From Impatiens glandulifera (taxonomy: Eukaryota; Streptophyta; Magnoliopsida; Ericales; Balsaminaceae): 64,000 nucleotides of DNA. The translations under genes were made by a program, and so were the position numbers. The stretch lies in assembly GCF_907164915.1 (NCBI RefSeq), contig NC_061865.1, positions 53,836,587 through 53,900,586 on the forward strand, written 5' to 3'. Of this stretch, positions 32,865-46,213 are shown one piece after another (position 1 is the stretch's first letter; each line of letters starts with the position of its first letter). Below the pieces are notes generated by a model. It saw only the letters and a program-made list of their open reading frames with translations. It searched no databases and was not told the DNA's origin.

Positions 32865-35516
32865 TTAACCAGATTGCCAACTTCGACATAGACAGTGAAC
32901 CTTGGCAAGCGAAACCATATAATCGTCAGACCTGCAATGGCCATTGAATAATTGACTTGTATTTTGTTCACACTTGTTTTCCAACCCTTAAAAAAATCAC
33001 AATCAAATGCTCAATTATTCAGTTTGTAATCCACAAGCCTAAGATTCAACTCTACACTTTTTTTACCAAAGGAATCGGGCTACAACCACAGCTTTCTAAA
33101 AAAAAATGTTTAGCAATGAGCATACCTTAAACCATATGGGCACTGGCAAGCAGCTAAAATAGATAGCTTAGCCAAGTCTGCATTGCCCTGCACAAATGGA
33201 ATATTTTACAGAAGGGGTTCATGCACATTTCTAACTAACCTAAAACAAAAGGTTAATCAAATTCAAGTATATGGTAAAGAATAAAAGACTTATTGTGCCA
33301 AAGTGCAACTCAGAAATGACAGGAGTTAAAACAGACACATAGATTCTTGAAGGAAGTTGAATATTTGCTAAATGATAACCATTTAAGACTTGTAAACCAG
33401 TAAAATGTTTGCAGAAGCAATAGAAAGGGTGAATTCCCACAAGGGGAATTTTTGTGGGTACCAAAAAATAGCTGTACCTGAGTTAAGTAAACAAACCTGA
33501 GATTCATAGTATAGCCCTGCATATAAAGATGCATAAAAGTACTCACTTTCCTTGCCACTTGTAAATGCCGCAATAAGCTACACAGAGATACCAATTGCTT
33601 TAATCAACTGAAATAAAACAATCATCATTTTTGTCGGTCATAGCCCCCAACTTCAATTTAAGACATTTTTAGTAAAAATCGAACCTAAGACATTTGTTCT
33701 CTTGAACTACCTTATTGGGTTAAACTACCTAATTTTGATGTCTAAAATAAAATAAAAAAACCAGAATATCCTTTTTATTTATAGTATCATTAAACTAAAT
33801 ATTGATTCCTTTAAGATTTTATGTGACATACAGAGCTTGTGTGATGTAAGGTTTCTTCTTTGGAAAAAAAAACTTGTTTGATGAAAAAGTGGATTATTTA
33901 AGGTTATTTGGGTAAGATGACTAAAATATCCTTTGTATTTAGTATTATAAAATGTTAGAAACATAAAGGATATTTTAGTTTATGATTTGAATGATGAAGT
34001 GATTGATGATGGGATAAGGGGTTAATTGTATTAAAAGCCAAATAACCCTTCTTCAAACAAGGCCTGAATGTATTTATCACACTCAGAAGCTAAGTGTTCA
34101 TGTCAAATACTCCACATTTCTTTAAACAATGTTATGAGAAGACAATCAAAAGAACCTTCTCTGGGTCACCACCATCTTTAAACATGTTATAGGCTTCTCG
34201 CATGACTGGACGAGGATCTATACCAACCTGCATTACTTTAAAAAACCATAAGAGTTCCAATTTATTATTTAATGCACAACAAAATGGATTCTTGTCCACA
34301 ATCTTCTTCTTTTTTGCTAAGATGGGTCAAAATGATTGATTTTAAAATAAGTATTTCCACAGAGGATATCAAGAACCTATCTTATTGTTGCAAAAGAATA
34401 TCGCAAAGTCTAACTTGACAAGAAAAATCAGAGATTCCGTGCAGGCGTTAACTATGATGGAAGAAAATCAAAAGAACCCAAGCACGAACATGATTGTCAG
34501 GAAGGACTCATGTATTTGCCTTTTCAAAAGACAAAAGAAAACATTCAACTTCCAATAAAAAGAACATGAAGAGACTATCTTATTGTTGTCTTAGCTAAAG
34601 TACTGAATTATTTAGCTCAATGGAAAATATGGAAGATTTAACAAATTCTCCCTTCAACAATTTACCTCAAGAAATCTTCTTCTTGCCTCATCAACCCCAT
34701 ATATCTGAGCTTCACACAGAAAACACCATATAGATTCTTCGGTATCATTTGGATTTTGAGCAACATCTATCCTAAACTGTTCAGCCCCTTCTTCATACCT
34801 AAAAGAATATCCCTGCACATTGAATCTCCTCCCATGGTTTTGTAGAATGAAAATCAACAGATCCTCATCCACTTACTAATATGAATAATGAATGAATTAT
34901 ACCTGTTAAGATAATACAATGACAACCCTCTCTGCCATAAATCTGCTCATTCAATTACAACAAAGTATGAAGAGTAAAGAAAACCAATGCATCATCATAG
35001 AAACTCATTCCAACAAGAAAATGATGAAGCAAATGTAAAGTTACATGCTTTTTGCCGAGGATCAAGTTCAATTGCTTTATCGAACTCTGCTAATGAATTC
35101 TTAACATCACCCTTTCAAATAAAAATGATTCATTTAATATAATCAGAATTACAATTAGTCTAAAGAGAAGTTTCATCTGCTAAACAATATAATGAACATG
35201 TCACCTGTCTGAAGAATGACATTCCCCGTCTAACAACGATTATAGCTTCGCGGGGAGAATTTCCTCCTGTTAGGGCATCCCAAATACTTGAAACAGATGG
35301 CGGATGGGTTTTTCGGGAGAGTGGAAGACGGAGATTCTCGCGGAGGGAAGTCCTTGAGAAAGCGTTTGAAGAAGTGAAGAAGTGAAAGTTGTTATTGTTG
35401 GATGATTTAAACGAAAATGGCGGCGTAGAAGAAGCGCATGAGATTGAGATTGTATATCCATGGAAGGAATTGAGATAAGTGGAAATGGTGGGATGGAAGG
35501 TTCGGATTGACGCCAT
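32865..35516 (-). CDS. TPR-like protein, probably plastid targeted
   Basis: Eight exons (35516-35205, 35111-35045, 34942-34903, 34798-34666, 34227-34156, 33577-33497, 33187-33126, 32931-32865) join in frame with GT-AG introns to 277 residues. The first ~70 residues are rich in Ser, Thr, Phe and Arg with almost no acidic residues, as expected of a transit peptide. From about 75 the sequence is TPR-like: SIWDALTGGNSPREAI, MSFFRQGDVKNSLAEFDKAI, ELDPRQKAYLWQRGLSLYYL, YEEGAEQFRIDVAQNPNDTE. A plant-conserved C-terminal part follows (IWCFLCEAQIYG, FYASLYAGLYYESQGNADLA, SDDYMVSLAKVHCLCRSW). I know this as a conserved plant/algal TPR family without an assigned function. TPRs mediate protein contacts; the partner is unknown. 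Confidence 0.85.
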
Positions 35517-36000
35517 TGATTTGAAGGAGAGAATTATAGAGTCTTACAGAGAGAGAAAAAAATTTAAGTTTTGGATCAGAAGTCTCTAACAAAGCGACTT
35601 GTTCAGTCACGTTTGGTTTAAATTTAACATATTTTTACAAGTTTCTATTATTTTTAAATATAAAAAAAAATTGTTAAAATTATAATTATGAAATTATGAT
35701 TTTAGTTAAGATTATAATTATGGATCTCAAATATGGTCAAGTCAATTGGAATTTTTGACTTTTTCTCTTTACAATTTGGGAATTTGAGAAGAAGCCCTAA
35801 ATGATAGGATTGGACAAAATTTGGAAAATAAAAAATCTCAAATTGTAAGGCTTGAAAGAAAAAGTTATGAAGAAATTTTGATTTTAATAAGGGCATGTTC
35901 AAGTTTAACCAATAAACACTTAATTTGAATTTTTTTTTTAGACATTGTAGATACTTAATTTTTATACTTTGAAATTAAAATAGGTTGTCCGGTTCAGTAT
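35517..36000. other. Upstream region of the TPR-like gene
   Basis: Promoter side of the minus-strand gene. AT-rich; no clear TATA box or repeat border was fixed. Confidence 0.4.
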
Positions 36001-39000
36001 GATTTTCATACTTGTTATTGAATCGGGAGAACAAAATTAAAAAATCACTTTGAGAAATTGGCTCGGAGGGACCTTTGAGTAGCGGTCCAAACGCCAATTT
36101 CCAAAAATACTCGAGCTTCATACGTTCAGAATGACCGTTTTGAAAAATAATGAACTTTTAGTGTAATATTGTTATTGGACAAAATGTGTCGAACAACCAG
36201 TTTGGGGCTCATTTGTGTGCCTAAACGTCAATTTTCAAAAGTCAGAAATCGGTAAACCTGAAAGGTTCAGATTGACCAATTCGAAAGATCTTGAATTTTA
36301 AGTATAATATTGCTGTTAGAAATTTTGTGTAGAAGACATTTAAAAAGGCAAAAATGTCAAAACCGAGTCAAAACGGGAGAGTCGGGATCAACGGAGGTCA
36401 ACGCGCCAGACTTCGCGCCTAAAAGGATTCAAGAACGTGCTTTCTGACTTCATGCTGACACCAGGCGCGATTCATTTGAAAATCGGCCAAAACCATGGGT
36501 TTTGAGTTGTTTTTTCGCTGAAGAAAATATGGAGGCTCCTTCAAGTCGTTGTACTCAATAGATTTAGTTTTTGTTGGATGTTTTGGAAATTTTTAAAGAG
36601 TGCTCTACAAGTTCGTTTGTATCCAGAATAACGTCGACACTCTTAACCCTTTCAAATCGGCGGTTTAAGACGATGCGACCAAAATAGGATTGAACAAGAC
36701 ATGTCCTTGATGTTTAATTCATAACTAATGCTACATGGCTTCATTTTTGGATTGCGGCTTATGGTTGGAAAGAAATACATATCTCATTCGAATGGAACTG
36801 GTCTCGTGTCTCCATTCAATGGCTAAGGTAGTCAATTTAGTCCGACAACCTGATGCAAGTTCACTCACTTCGTTCCGAAGCAAATTAGAGCATGAGTGAC
36901 TTTGAAAATTCATTTCTTTTGTTTGTCTCAACTAGTTTGAGCAACGAGATACCATTAGAAAGATGTTAGCTTTCATTTGATACCAAGTATCGCTTATGGT
37001 TCGACCTACAGCCCACGTGAGGTCGCCCATAAGCCAAGCTTTCCACTTCAAGACTCATGGTGTTCCATCAAGAATTGCATGAACATGCGGCCAATCTTGA
37101 AGATTTCTTCCAACACCAAAGTGGAAGCTAACCAAGCTCACCTTTTAAACGCATATTGGCTCAGTCTATATGGTGGCTTGAGTCAATAGTTATGACTGTC
37201 TGAAAATTCGGTTGATCCAGAATGGCATGAAATCGAAACCGGAAAAGGCATAACTTCAAAATTTCGTAATTCGGTCTACACTTGAGCAAGGGCTTGAAAT
37301 GTAGATTGACCGGTTACCTACACACAAAAATAAGTCCAGGCGCGGCTGTGAAGGAGTTAAAGTCGGTTGAACTCAAAGAAGCAGTCGGTGGTTTTGCTAA
37401 ATTCATAATTTCTAATTAGTTACCTTTGCCTAAGGAGTATATAAAGGATTTACCTCATTTAATTGAGGGATGATTATTCATTTGCTAAATTTGATACTTG
37501 AGAGAAAGAGATAGAGCCTTAGAGAGAAAGCAACCAATTGAAGAACAACTAGAAGTTGTTTCCGGCGAGTTCTTGAGGATTCCAGTGAAATCTTTAAACT
37601 GCGGTTCTTCTTTGATTCTTGTCTTCTTCATGTAGTTTTCTTTGCTCTCATGTTGTTGTAATCACATAGGAAGTCAGTTTTGTACACTGACGTCGGCGAT
37701 TGTTGAACAACAGTTTGATTAATTATGTTTGATTTTAGTTAATTGAATGTTTGTCTGAATTCTGTCTGGATATTTGGTTCACCCTAGCTGATAGAGTCTT
37801 AGGGAGATTGAGTCTAGACTTAGGAAAAGGTTATGTCAAGGCTAGCCTTGTTTTTAAATTTTGTTAGTCGTCGGAATCTTCATGTTTTGGCCGCCGGAGG
37901 AAGAACTGTTGATTAGTTCTTCAGCGATGTTCCAGACGGTTTTTTCGGCGCAGCGAAGGTGCGTTTGTTTGAAGCTCTGAAGGACAAGGAAGGCTTATCA
38001 GCTTATGTGATGATTATGAAGTCATCGCAATGAAGTCATCGCGTAGTCGGATAAGAAGTCACCGACGGTAATTGTTGTCCATTTTGTTTTTCTAGATTTG
38101 TAGAGAACCTCTCTTCGTGTGTCGCATCTGCTTTGGCGAGCCTTTATCGTGTTGAGTCCCGGTCTTCCAGTGCGTTGGTGAAGTCTGGGCGGAGCTCACC
38201 GGAGAAGACAACGTTCCAAATTGGAAGAACATAGTGTCTTTTGTTCTTTGACTCAGGAATTCGTCAGGTCTCTCAAACAAACGACAAGGCAACAAACGGA
38301 GAGCTCGATTCCTAGGTGATTTTTGTGCTCGTTCTTTATCGGAGATTCCCTACATGGCCTCGGGAAACAGCGATGTAGATAGAGGCGGAAGACGACGAAG
38401 GTCGCTTGGCCTTAAAATGACTTTTTTTGGAATTTCTGAATTCCTGAAGTTCCAGGGCGCATTCAATTTGGCCTTTAAACTTCTCAAATGTTTAGTTTAA
38501 ATCCGGAATTAATTCTTAAAATAGAATTAATTAGGCCCCTGAACTTTCCACCTTATTCAATTTCGACCTCAAACTTCTAAATTCGAATCATTTTCAAAGG
38601 ATTCGAATTCATTAGGCCTCTGGACTTTTTTCAACATCCAATTCGACCCCTCGATTTTATAATTATCCAATTTTGGATATAAAGTTTTAATTTCCAACTT
38701 TTGGGAAATTTCTTAGGGCTCGTTTGGATTCCTTTTATGCCTAACAACCTTATTCTTCCAATTTGACATTTCAAACGATTTTATAAAAATTCCAAATTTC
38801 ATGGATGGTCTAAAATATTATTTTCAACAAAAATAATATTTTCCATAATTTTTAGGGTCCGTTTGAAAAATGTCTTATTTTAGAATGCTCATTTCGGAAG
38901 CTCCATATCCCCAAAAATTATGACATTTTCGCAGTAGGTTCATAAATATATTGTTGACCTCCCTGGAAATTTTCAGAATTTTTGGAACACTTTCAGAAGA

Positions 39001-40295
39001 AAAATAGCTTGTTTTATTGGAGTCATATTTGGTGTCTCGTAACCCCGAAAAGTTCCGTAATCAAGAGTAAAGTGTTCCTAAACATATATTTGACATGCAC
39101 AAGAACTCTCGTGATTTTCCAACTCTTTTGGGCAAATTCTCAATTTCAGTTGTTGCATACTTCGGGACTCCAATTCCTCTTCTTCGTTTCTTAATCCATA
39201 TTCCCATAAACGGGTGAAGTCCTTCTTGTGCAAGGATTCATAGTCTTTCGACATAAAAACATTTAAGAAAATCAGCAAATGCGAAAGTTCACATTGTGGT
39301 TCATATGTGTGCTCAAGGAGCGCATTCGATGATCAATTTCATCGTCTTTAAGTCTAAGAATACATAACGAGAGTCCAGAATCAACTTTGGACTAAGCATA
39401 GGATATCCTGTTAAATAAACATAAAATATGATAAATGGACATTCAAAAATTCTAATGGCTTGGTGGCAACCTTCATTGAAATTTAATCAAGAGCTAGGAT
39501 TACTCCTTTTAGATTAATGACAAGGTTATGGCACTCACAAGCAAAATAATTATGAACTCAAAATACAAATGTGTAACGTACCTTCACAAATAATGGCCAA
39601 CTACATAGGAGTAGAGATTATCCCACAGGATAGGAGCATAGGTCATAGTTGTTGCAACCATTCCCTCATGTGTAACCAAGCACTAGACCCTTAATTAGTG
39701 AATATTATGTTTTCTTTCTTTAGTTTCTTTGTGAAGTAAACTAAAGTAACGACTCTTAAAGTCAACTGAATTATTACGTTTTTGAATACGTACTAATCTG
39801 AAACATGTACTGGCTAAGAATAGAAAGATCTATGATATAGAACTCCACTTTGGTTCCTCATCTAAAACATATAGGACAATATCCTATATGGATAGTTCTC
39901 TTATCTACTTTTGTGAGATTCGAGAGAAAGGTAAGTCACGGGGTTCTATAACATAGCTTTCATAGAACAATTTTTTTCTAAAAGTGCACAGGTCGTGTTA
40001 ACATTTAAGTATTTCGATGCGTCCCCTTCATGGGCGGAGCACTCGAAAGGATAGATAAGGCATGAAACCGACCAACTTCAGATCGCACAACTCTTAAAGA
40101 CTAAGCATTCAAATGAACAAATTAATCTTAGGATTAGATCCTTCATGCCCTAAAAATACAAGACGTTAGGTGTACTCCTAAAATTGGTAGACGCTTAGGA
40201 TGAGAAATGGAGAGAATATTCTTGCGTAACGAAGAAAAGCATTTCTTTAGGTATGTGGCCGGAGGTAGCGAGCGAATTTAAACATGTACAAACAT
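36001..40295. other. Gene-free stretch of probable LTR-retroelement or large non-coding repeat origin
   Basis: Richer in G+C and more complex than its flanks, with no frame above about 70 codons that resembles a protein. 36089-36205 and 36232-36345 are diverged tandem repeats (AAACGCCAATTTCC / AAACGTCAATTTTC; GTGTAATATTGTTATTGGA / AGTATAATATTGCTGTTAGA). GTATATAAAGG at 37437-37447 looks like a TATA box followed by a leader-like region, as in an LTR. 38440-38700 has repeated phrases of the form GGCC(T/C)..AACTT. I found no paired LTRs, primer site or pol homology. Confidence 0.4.
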
Positions 40296-40299
40296 CGTT

Positions 40300-40531
40300 A
40301 ACTTATTATATACGTGACATTTATAAATAAATAAATAAATAAATAAATAAAAGATTCATGTCACTAATTTAACTATCGAATTTTAACAAAATAAAAATTT
40401 TAACTATCGAATTTCAAAGAATCGATAGTCAAAATCTCAATTCACTAAAATTCGATAATTAAATTAGTGACATGAATTTTTTATTTATTTATTTATTTAT
40501 TTATAAATGTCACGTATATAATAAGTTAAGG
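40300..40531. repeat. Long foldback (hairpin) repeat, ~88-bp arms
   Basis: Left arm 40300-40388 (TTAACTTATTATATACGTGAC ... CACTAATTTAACTATCGAAT) and right arm 40447-40531 are near-perfect reverse complements, separated by about 58 bases. Each arm holds an AAAT/ATTT tetranucleotide run (seven or so units) of slightly different length. The spacer has a smaller hairpin round AACTATCGAATTT / AAATTCGATAGTT-like sequence. No transposase and no clear target duplication; a foldback MITE is likely. Confidence 0.8.
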
Positions 40532-42970
40532 GCGTTTAAAATTGTTAAGTCGTGTTTTTACAACTTTAATGACAAGAAGCCCAAAATTATGACGGTTTGG
40601 CCAAATTTTTTTATTATTTTATTTTCTAAAGTTCTAAAGATTGGTCATTTTGGATAGAATATATTTGTTACATTTGAATTACATTATTTATTATATTGAA
40701 AATAGTTAATAACCATCCAATTTTATTTGAGTGCTTAATTTTAAAGTTATTATCATTAAAAATAGTTATTGTTTAATCATTAAGATAGTTAAAATGATAA
40801 AAATTATATATAAGAGATAATTTCTACTTAAGAAATATAATTTAAGATCCTGCTTGGAAACGTCCAGTTGGGTTTGGGCGATTTTTTTTTAATTTAATTA
40901 AAATTTATTTTTTAAAATATTTTATTATGTGTTAATTTAGATGAAATAATATTATAGATTTTAATTGTGAATATATTAACGAATTTACTAATATTTATGA
41001 GTTCAAATTTAGCTTTACTCCACTTAATGTGTTTCTAAATTGAATGACTTCTTTTCAATTGTATGTACTATTTTTATTTAATTTATTTTCAAAAATTTGA
41101 AATTCTTAAGATTTTTTATCATTTAATAAATTAATTATTGGTTAAACTTAAGATCCAATATTTTAAAAGTGACTATTAAAATAATATTGCACTTTTTTAA
41201 TTAATTATAATATAAGGTTTTCTAAAATATTATGAAAATGTAGAATAATTTTCATTAACTCAATATTGTGAAATGAAACAATATTGTGATAATGATTATC
41301 ATCTTAAAAAGTAATTGACTCATTTAAAACAATATCAACAATAACAAAATCATAACAGCTCAAAAAATTAAGAGAATTAGGATCCTTATATATTTTGATT
41401 CTTTTACAAGGGTCATAATTTATATTACTCAGTATCTTAAATATTTCTATTCAAAATTGAGATTTCGTTGTTGTCTGGTATTTTTTCTCAACTCTTCTAC
41501 GATGTACTCGTAGTTTTCATAATCCTCGAAAACAATATTAATGTAATACTTAATATAGTGTTTTTTCATGACTAATTCTAGTTTAACATGTTTCATTATC
41601 ATCCATTTATTCTCAAATAGTAATATTCTATCAACTCACTCTACTCTAAAATAGAACTTTCATAGACAATAGCAAAAAAAATTACAGATGATTAGTTTTC
41701 TTTTGAAAAACTAAATAATTTTTTACCATTAACAAAATAGCACAACAACTAGGTATGATAGTAAGCCGGATCAAAAGGGGAGTGCATTTATTCTACTAAT
41801 TTGATGATATTTTTTTATTACCATCAGTGTCTAGTTCAGTTTCAAAAAATATATATTTAGTAGAGCATCATTTATACCCTATTTATTTTAAAATAAATTT
41901 TTTTATTATAAAATGAATTTTTAATATAATATATTAAAAATTCATTTTATTATAAAAAAATAAACTTAAAAACACTTATAAAATATGAATAGTAAATAAA
42001 TAAATATATTAGTGATATTGTATATTTAATTGTATTTATTTGATTTTCATTCTATGCTAGCAATTCGATTCGGCAATTCATTTTAATTAATATCTTAAAC
42101 ATTTCTATTCAAAATTGAGGCTTCCTAGCTAATTTTTTTCCGACTACATACTCGTAGTCTTCATCATCCTCCAAATCAATATTGGAATAGTACTTGATAT
42201 AGCATTGTTTTCATGACTAATTATAGTTTTTTAACATGTTACATTGCCATCAATTTATTCTCAAGAGTAACATTCTATCAACTCATTCTAACTCTAAAAT
42301 AGAACCTTCATGGACAATAGCAAAACATACTTGTACATTTGTGCAAGCTTTCCGACAAACCTAATTTTATTATAACTCCTTCCTTTTAACTCGGATCGTG
42401 ACAATTTCAATGATTTTTTTTTGGAGCTCTTTAAAATGAACTGTCTTAAAATAATAATAAAAGAAGTCAAATCTTCCTCTCAATAAAAGAAGAATCACAT
42501 TTCTTACATAGAATTGAACTTAATGAATTTTCTAGAGTCAATATTTCTTAAACTCATAATTTCAATTATTGGGTATGTCAAAAATGAGTTTATAAAATTC
42601 CATTGTTTTATAATTGTAGGGTAATTAATTTTGTTAGGTTAGGAATAAAGCATGGATAGTCCCTTAAATCTCTCTTTTTCTCTATTTGTTGAACCTCAAA
42701 TTTGTTGAACCTCAAATTTGTTTAACTGTCATAACTAACATATGCATGATCATATATGGTTCAGCTACCATTCCTCTCCTGCAGCCAATCTTCCCATCTG
42801 TCAGGCCACTCTGTGCAGGGGCTTCAAGAGCTTCTTCAAGCAGATGGCCTTTTGGTTTATATCTTTAATTAATTTATCTTCTTTCTCTTTCCCTTTTTCT
42901 CTCTAACCCTAAAACCAAAAAATAAATAAAAATTTATCCTCCACCAATAATTTAGTTTAAAAAATAAGTC
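40532..42970. other. AT-rich intergenic DNA upstream of the PME gene, with a possible unit D fragment
   Basis: 41790-42040 resembles the right part of unit C (31960-32170): ACCATCAGTGTCTAGTTCAGTTTC, AGAGCATCATTTATACCCTATTT, AATAAACTTAAAA and a GATATTGTATATTTAATTGT block. 41410-41640 and 42085-42305 are also diverged direct repeats of each other (AATATTTCTATTCAAAATTGAG, ACTCGTAG, TTCATGACTAATT, CTATCAACTCA). The stretch before 42970 is presumably the PME promoter and leader. 42686-42868 is an open frame without a recognisable product. Confidence 0.5.
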
Positions 42971-45307
42971 ATGGAAAGCAATGACAATAGTGGGAAGAAA
43001 AGAATCATCATCCTCACCGTCTCTTCCTTGCTCCTAGTAGCTATGGTGATCGCGGTCACCGTCGGTATAAGTCAAACCGACGATGACGCCAGCAAGAGAT
43101 ACGATCACCAAGAACTAACCGCCCATGCAAAGGCTGTCCAAAGTATATGTCAACCAACCGATTATAAAGAGGCATGCATGCAAAGTTTGGCACACGCGAA
43201 TTCGACCGACCCGAAGGAATTGATTCGCGCCGCATTCGATTCCACGAAGAAAAATATTAGAGAGGCAGCCAATAACTCTACATTGCTCAAGGAGCTGGCG
43301 AAGGATCCTAGGACGAAAGATGCCCTAGCCGGTTGTAAAGAGATGGCGGATATAGCGGTTAAGGATCTCGAGAGATCGTTGGATCAAATAGCAAATATGG
43401 ATGTTATACATTTCGATTCTGTCTTAGCTAACTTGAAGGTATGGCTAAGCGGAGCCCTAACTTACCAAGGGACGTGCCTTGAGGGGTTTGATAACACGAC
43501 GGGAGAAGCGGGGGAGAAAATGCAAGAGTATTTGAAACTCGGCATGCAATTGACTAGCAATGGTCTTGCCATGGTTAATGAGATAGCGCACGCTCTTTCG
43601 TCCCTCAATCTCGACGAGCTTCAAGGGATGAACCGTCGGTTGTTATTCGATCAGGATCTAACGGTCGGTCACGACGAAATACCTTTTTGGGTCGATGGCG
43701 GTAAGAGGAGACTCCTTAGCTCAAAACTTATCGACAATCTTAAACCTAATATGGTTGTGGCCAAAGATGGGAGCGGAAAGTACACCAACATAACCGCCGC
43801 GCTACTCGATATTCCTCGTAATAGCGACGACACGTTTGTTTTATACATAAAAGAGGGTATCTACGACGAGAAAATTCAAGTCGATCGGAACTTGACTCAT
43901 TTGGTCATGTATGGAGACGGTCCGACCAAGACTAGGGTCCGAGGTCGATTAAATTGGATCGACGGGGTGTCAACTTTCCATACCGCGACGGTCGGTATGT
44001 ACAAATCCATTTAATTTTATTTAGACAAGTCATTCTTTAAATATACTATATATTATTAGGTTAAAAAAATCAAAACAAACCTTTAATTCACATTGATGCA
44101 TGATGCAGTTATTTTGGGTGATCATTTCATTGGGAAGGACATTGGATTCGATAACTACGCGGGTCCCGAGAAACATCAAGCGGTCGCACTACGAGTCGGT
44201 TCCGACATGTCGATTTTCTACAATTGCCAAATAGACGGTTACCAAGATACCTTATACGCCCATACATACCGACAATACTATCGTAATTGCGTAATCTCGG
44301 GGACAATCGATTTCATCTTCGGCGATAGCGCCGCGCTCTTCCAAAACTGCACGATGTTGGTGAGGAGGCCATTGGATAACCAAGCCAACATCATCACAGC
44401 CCACGGTCGAAAGGAGCCTCGTCAGCCCACGGGCCTCGTCTTGCAGAACTGCAACCTAGTAGCCGATCCGGCTTACTACCCCGATAGATTCACAATCAAG
44501 ACTTATATGGCTAGGCCATGGAAGGAATTTTCTAGGACGATTATTATGGAAAGTTTTATCGACGATTTAATATCTCCCGACGGTTTCATGCCATGGGAAG
44601 GTGAATTCGGGCTAGATACTTGCTACTATACCGAGTACAACAATAGGGGTCCCGGATCTATTAAGTTTAACCGAACTACTTGGCGGGGGATTAAGGAGGT
44701 AAGCAAAAGCCTAATCAAAGAGCATTTCACTGCGAACAAGTTCTTGGATGCAAAATCTTGGTTATCGAAAACCGGGGTGCCCTATTATCCCGGTCTCATA
44801 TACCCAACACCTCTCGATAGACCAAATGCTGCAAAAGATGACGACTTGTTGGACTTGGAACGAGATAACTCAAATAAGCACAACTTTGATAACGCCACCA
44901 ACAGTGTTCTTGCAGCCGGTAACATTACTGATAACTCCACCGCCGTTGCTAACGCGACTGCATTCGTCGCGAGTATACTTGCCCCAACTCCATCCTCAAG
45001 CCCGGTCCCTGGCCAAGCTAACGAGACCAAGTCCGATAAGGAAGAGGAGAAGGAGAAGAAAAAAGATGAAAAAGACAAGAAAAAAGAAAAGAAAAAGGAG
45101 GAGAAGGCAAAGGATAAGGAAGAAAAGAAGGAGAAAAAGGATAAGGAAGAGGATGAAGACAAGGCAAAGGAAGAAAAAGATAAACAAAAGGATAAGAAGG
45201 AAGACGAAGACAAGGCAAAGGAAAAGAAAAAATCAGAAGATGCGTCGGCACCAAGTAGCAATCAAAAAAAGCCGCTTACTAGTCTTACCTACGGTATTAA
45301 TAACTAA
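42971..45307 (+). CDS. Pectin methylesterase (type I, PMEI-PME) with charged C-terminal tail
   Basis: Two exons, 42971-43994 and 44109-45307, over a 114-bp intron splitting a Val codon; 740 residues. Residues 11-33 are a hydrophobic signal anchor. Residues 50-210 are the PME-inhibitor-like pro-region with four Cys (60, 69, 122, 169). Processing motifs RRLL (222-225) and KRRLL (245-249) follow, where a subtilase should release the enzyme. The catalytic domain (about 258-560) shows GPEKHQAVALR, QDTLY (Asp388), TIDFIFG (Asp409) and ARPWKEF (Arg477, Trp479), so all key residues are present. The enzyme removes methyl esters from wall homogalacturonan. After the catalytic part come an Asn/Thr/Ala/Pro linker and a Lys/Glu/Asp repeat tail (about 645-720). 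Some pollen-type PMEs have C-terminal extensions, but this charged one is unusual. Confidence 0.93.
45018..45240 (+). repeat. Purine-only tract coding the PME charged tail
   Basis: The coding strand is almost pure A/G (AAG, GAA, GAG, GAT, AAA codons) with internal repeats such as GATGAAGACAAGGCAAAGGA at 45150 and GACGAAGACAAGGCAAAGGA at 45202. Polypurine tracts like this grow and shrink by slippage, which may explain the extension. Confidence 0.8.
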
Positions 45308-46079
45308 AGAGGTTTAGTTACCATTTTCGTCGCTTTAATTTACTTATGTATTTATGTGTTATTTTATTTTTGTTTTGTTTTGATTGATTTGAAGAATGGG
45401 GTTTCACAATCTTGTGATTCTCTAGTTATTGTCATTTGTATCGTTACCGCATGTAGGTGCAATCAGACAATTGTCGATCAACAAGGCACATTCTCTTTTC
45501 GACACAACAAACATTTATGTGTCTTGAGAAAAAAAACAGCTGAAAAGAAGGGTTGAATGTCTAATAATTTAGCCATCATTATAAAATATTTTGTATAAGA
45601 TTGTGACCCAAATAGTTTTGCCAAATTGGGATTTTTTTTTTTAAAAGAAGTCTCTTCTCACATTTATGTACTGTGTTTTGTAAGTTTGTATTGTATATTA
45701 TAACATGTAACATCTTTATATTATAAGAATCAATTTTAAATCTTGAAGCCCGAAGACTTATTTGTTGATTAAAACAATAAACACCCTGATTAGCAATTCA
45801 ATTCGTTGCTAAATTTGCATTTCGTAATCTACAAAAGTGATCATGTTCATTTGTATGAAGATTTTCACAAATATCATTCAAATTTGGACAAGAACCTTTT
45901 GCTATTTTTCATATATTTCCTTATGGAATAGCCTCAACTTTAATCAGTCATATATCATTGATTCATCAAGAAACACCAAATCACTAAATGTTTTGTTAGG
46001 AAGAGCATTAACCTAACCATTCACATTCATTTTGAGAGGAACTCCCATTTTTTTTTGTCAACATTAAGTTTCGCGTATA

Positions 46080-46213
46080 GAAGGTGGATACCCCAGGTTT
46101 CGAGCATCTCTGAGGTCCTGGGTTAGAGTCCGTAAGACGGCAAGGTCCGCTCGTCTGGTTAAATTGGTTGAGTAAATTTACGGGTTATGTGTTTAACCCA
46201 CGAGGAAAAAAAA
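46080..46213 (+). mobile_element. SINE insertion with perfect 9-bp target duplication
   Basis: TCGCGTATA occurs at 46071-46079 and again at 46214-46222, straight after an A8 tail. The 134-bp insert starts at GAAGGTGGATACC and runs through GGTCCTGGGTTAGAGTCCGT and GACGGCAAGG. It matches, in plus orientation, the minus-strand SINE at 10669-10816 (GAGGTGGATACCAACC, TTCCTGGGTTCGAGCCCGTC, GGCGGCAAG). The A-box end is missing and the B box has one change. Confidence 0.82.

Noticed and set aside
44785..45261. 158-codon Ser/Phe-rich minus-strand frame
   Set aside because: It is the antisense shadow of the PME Lys/Glu/Asp tail; long purine tracts leave several frames open.
44748..45317. 189-codon Arg/Lys-rich plus-strand frame
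   Set aside because: Out-of-frame reading of the same PME tail; composition follows from the purine tract.
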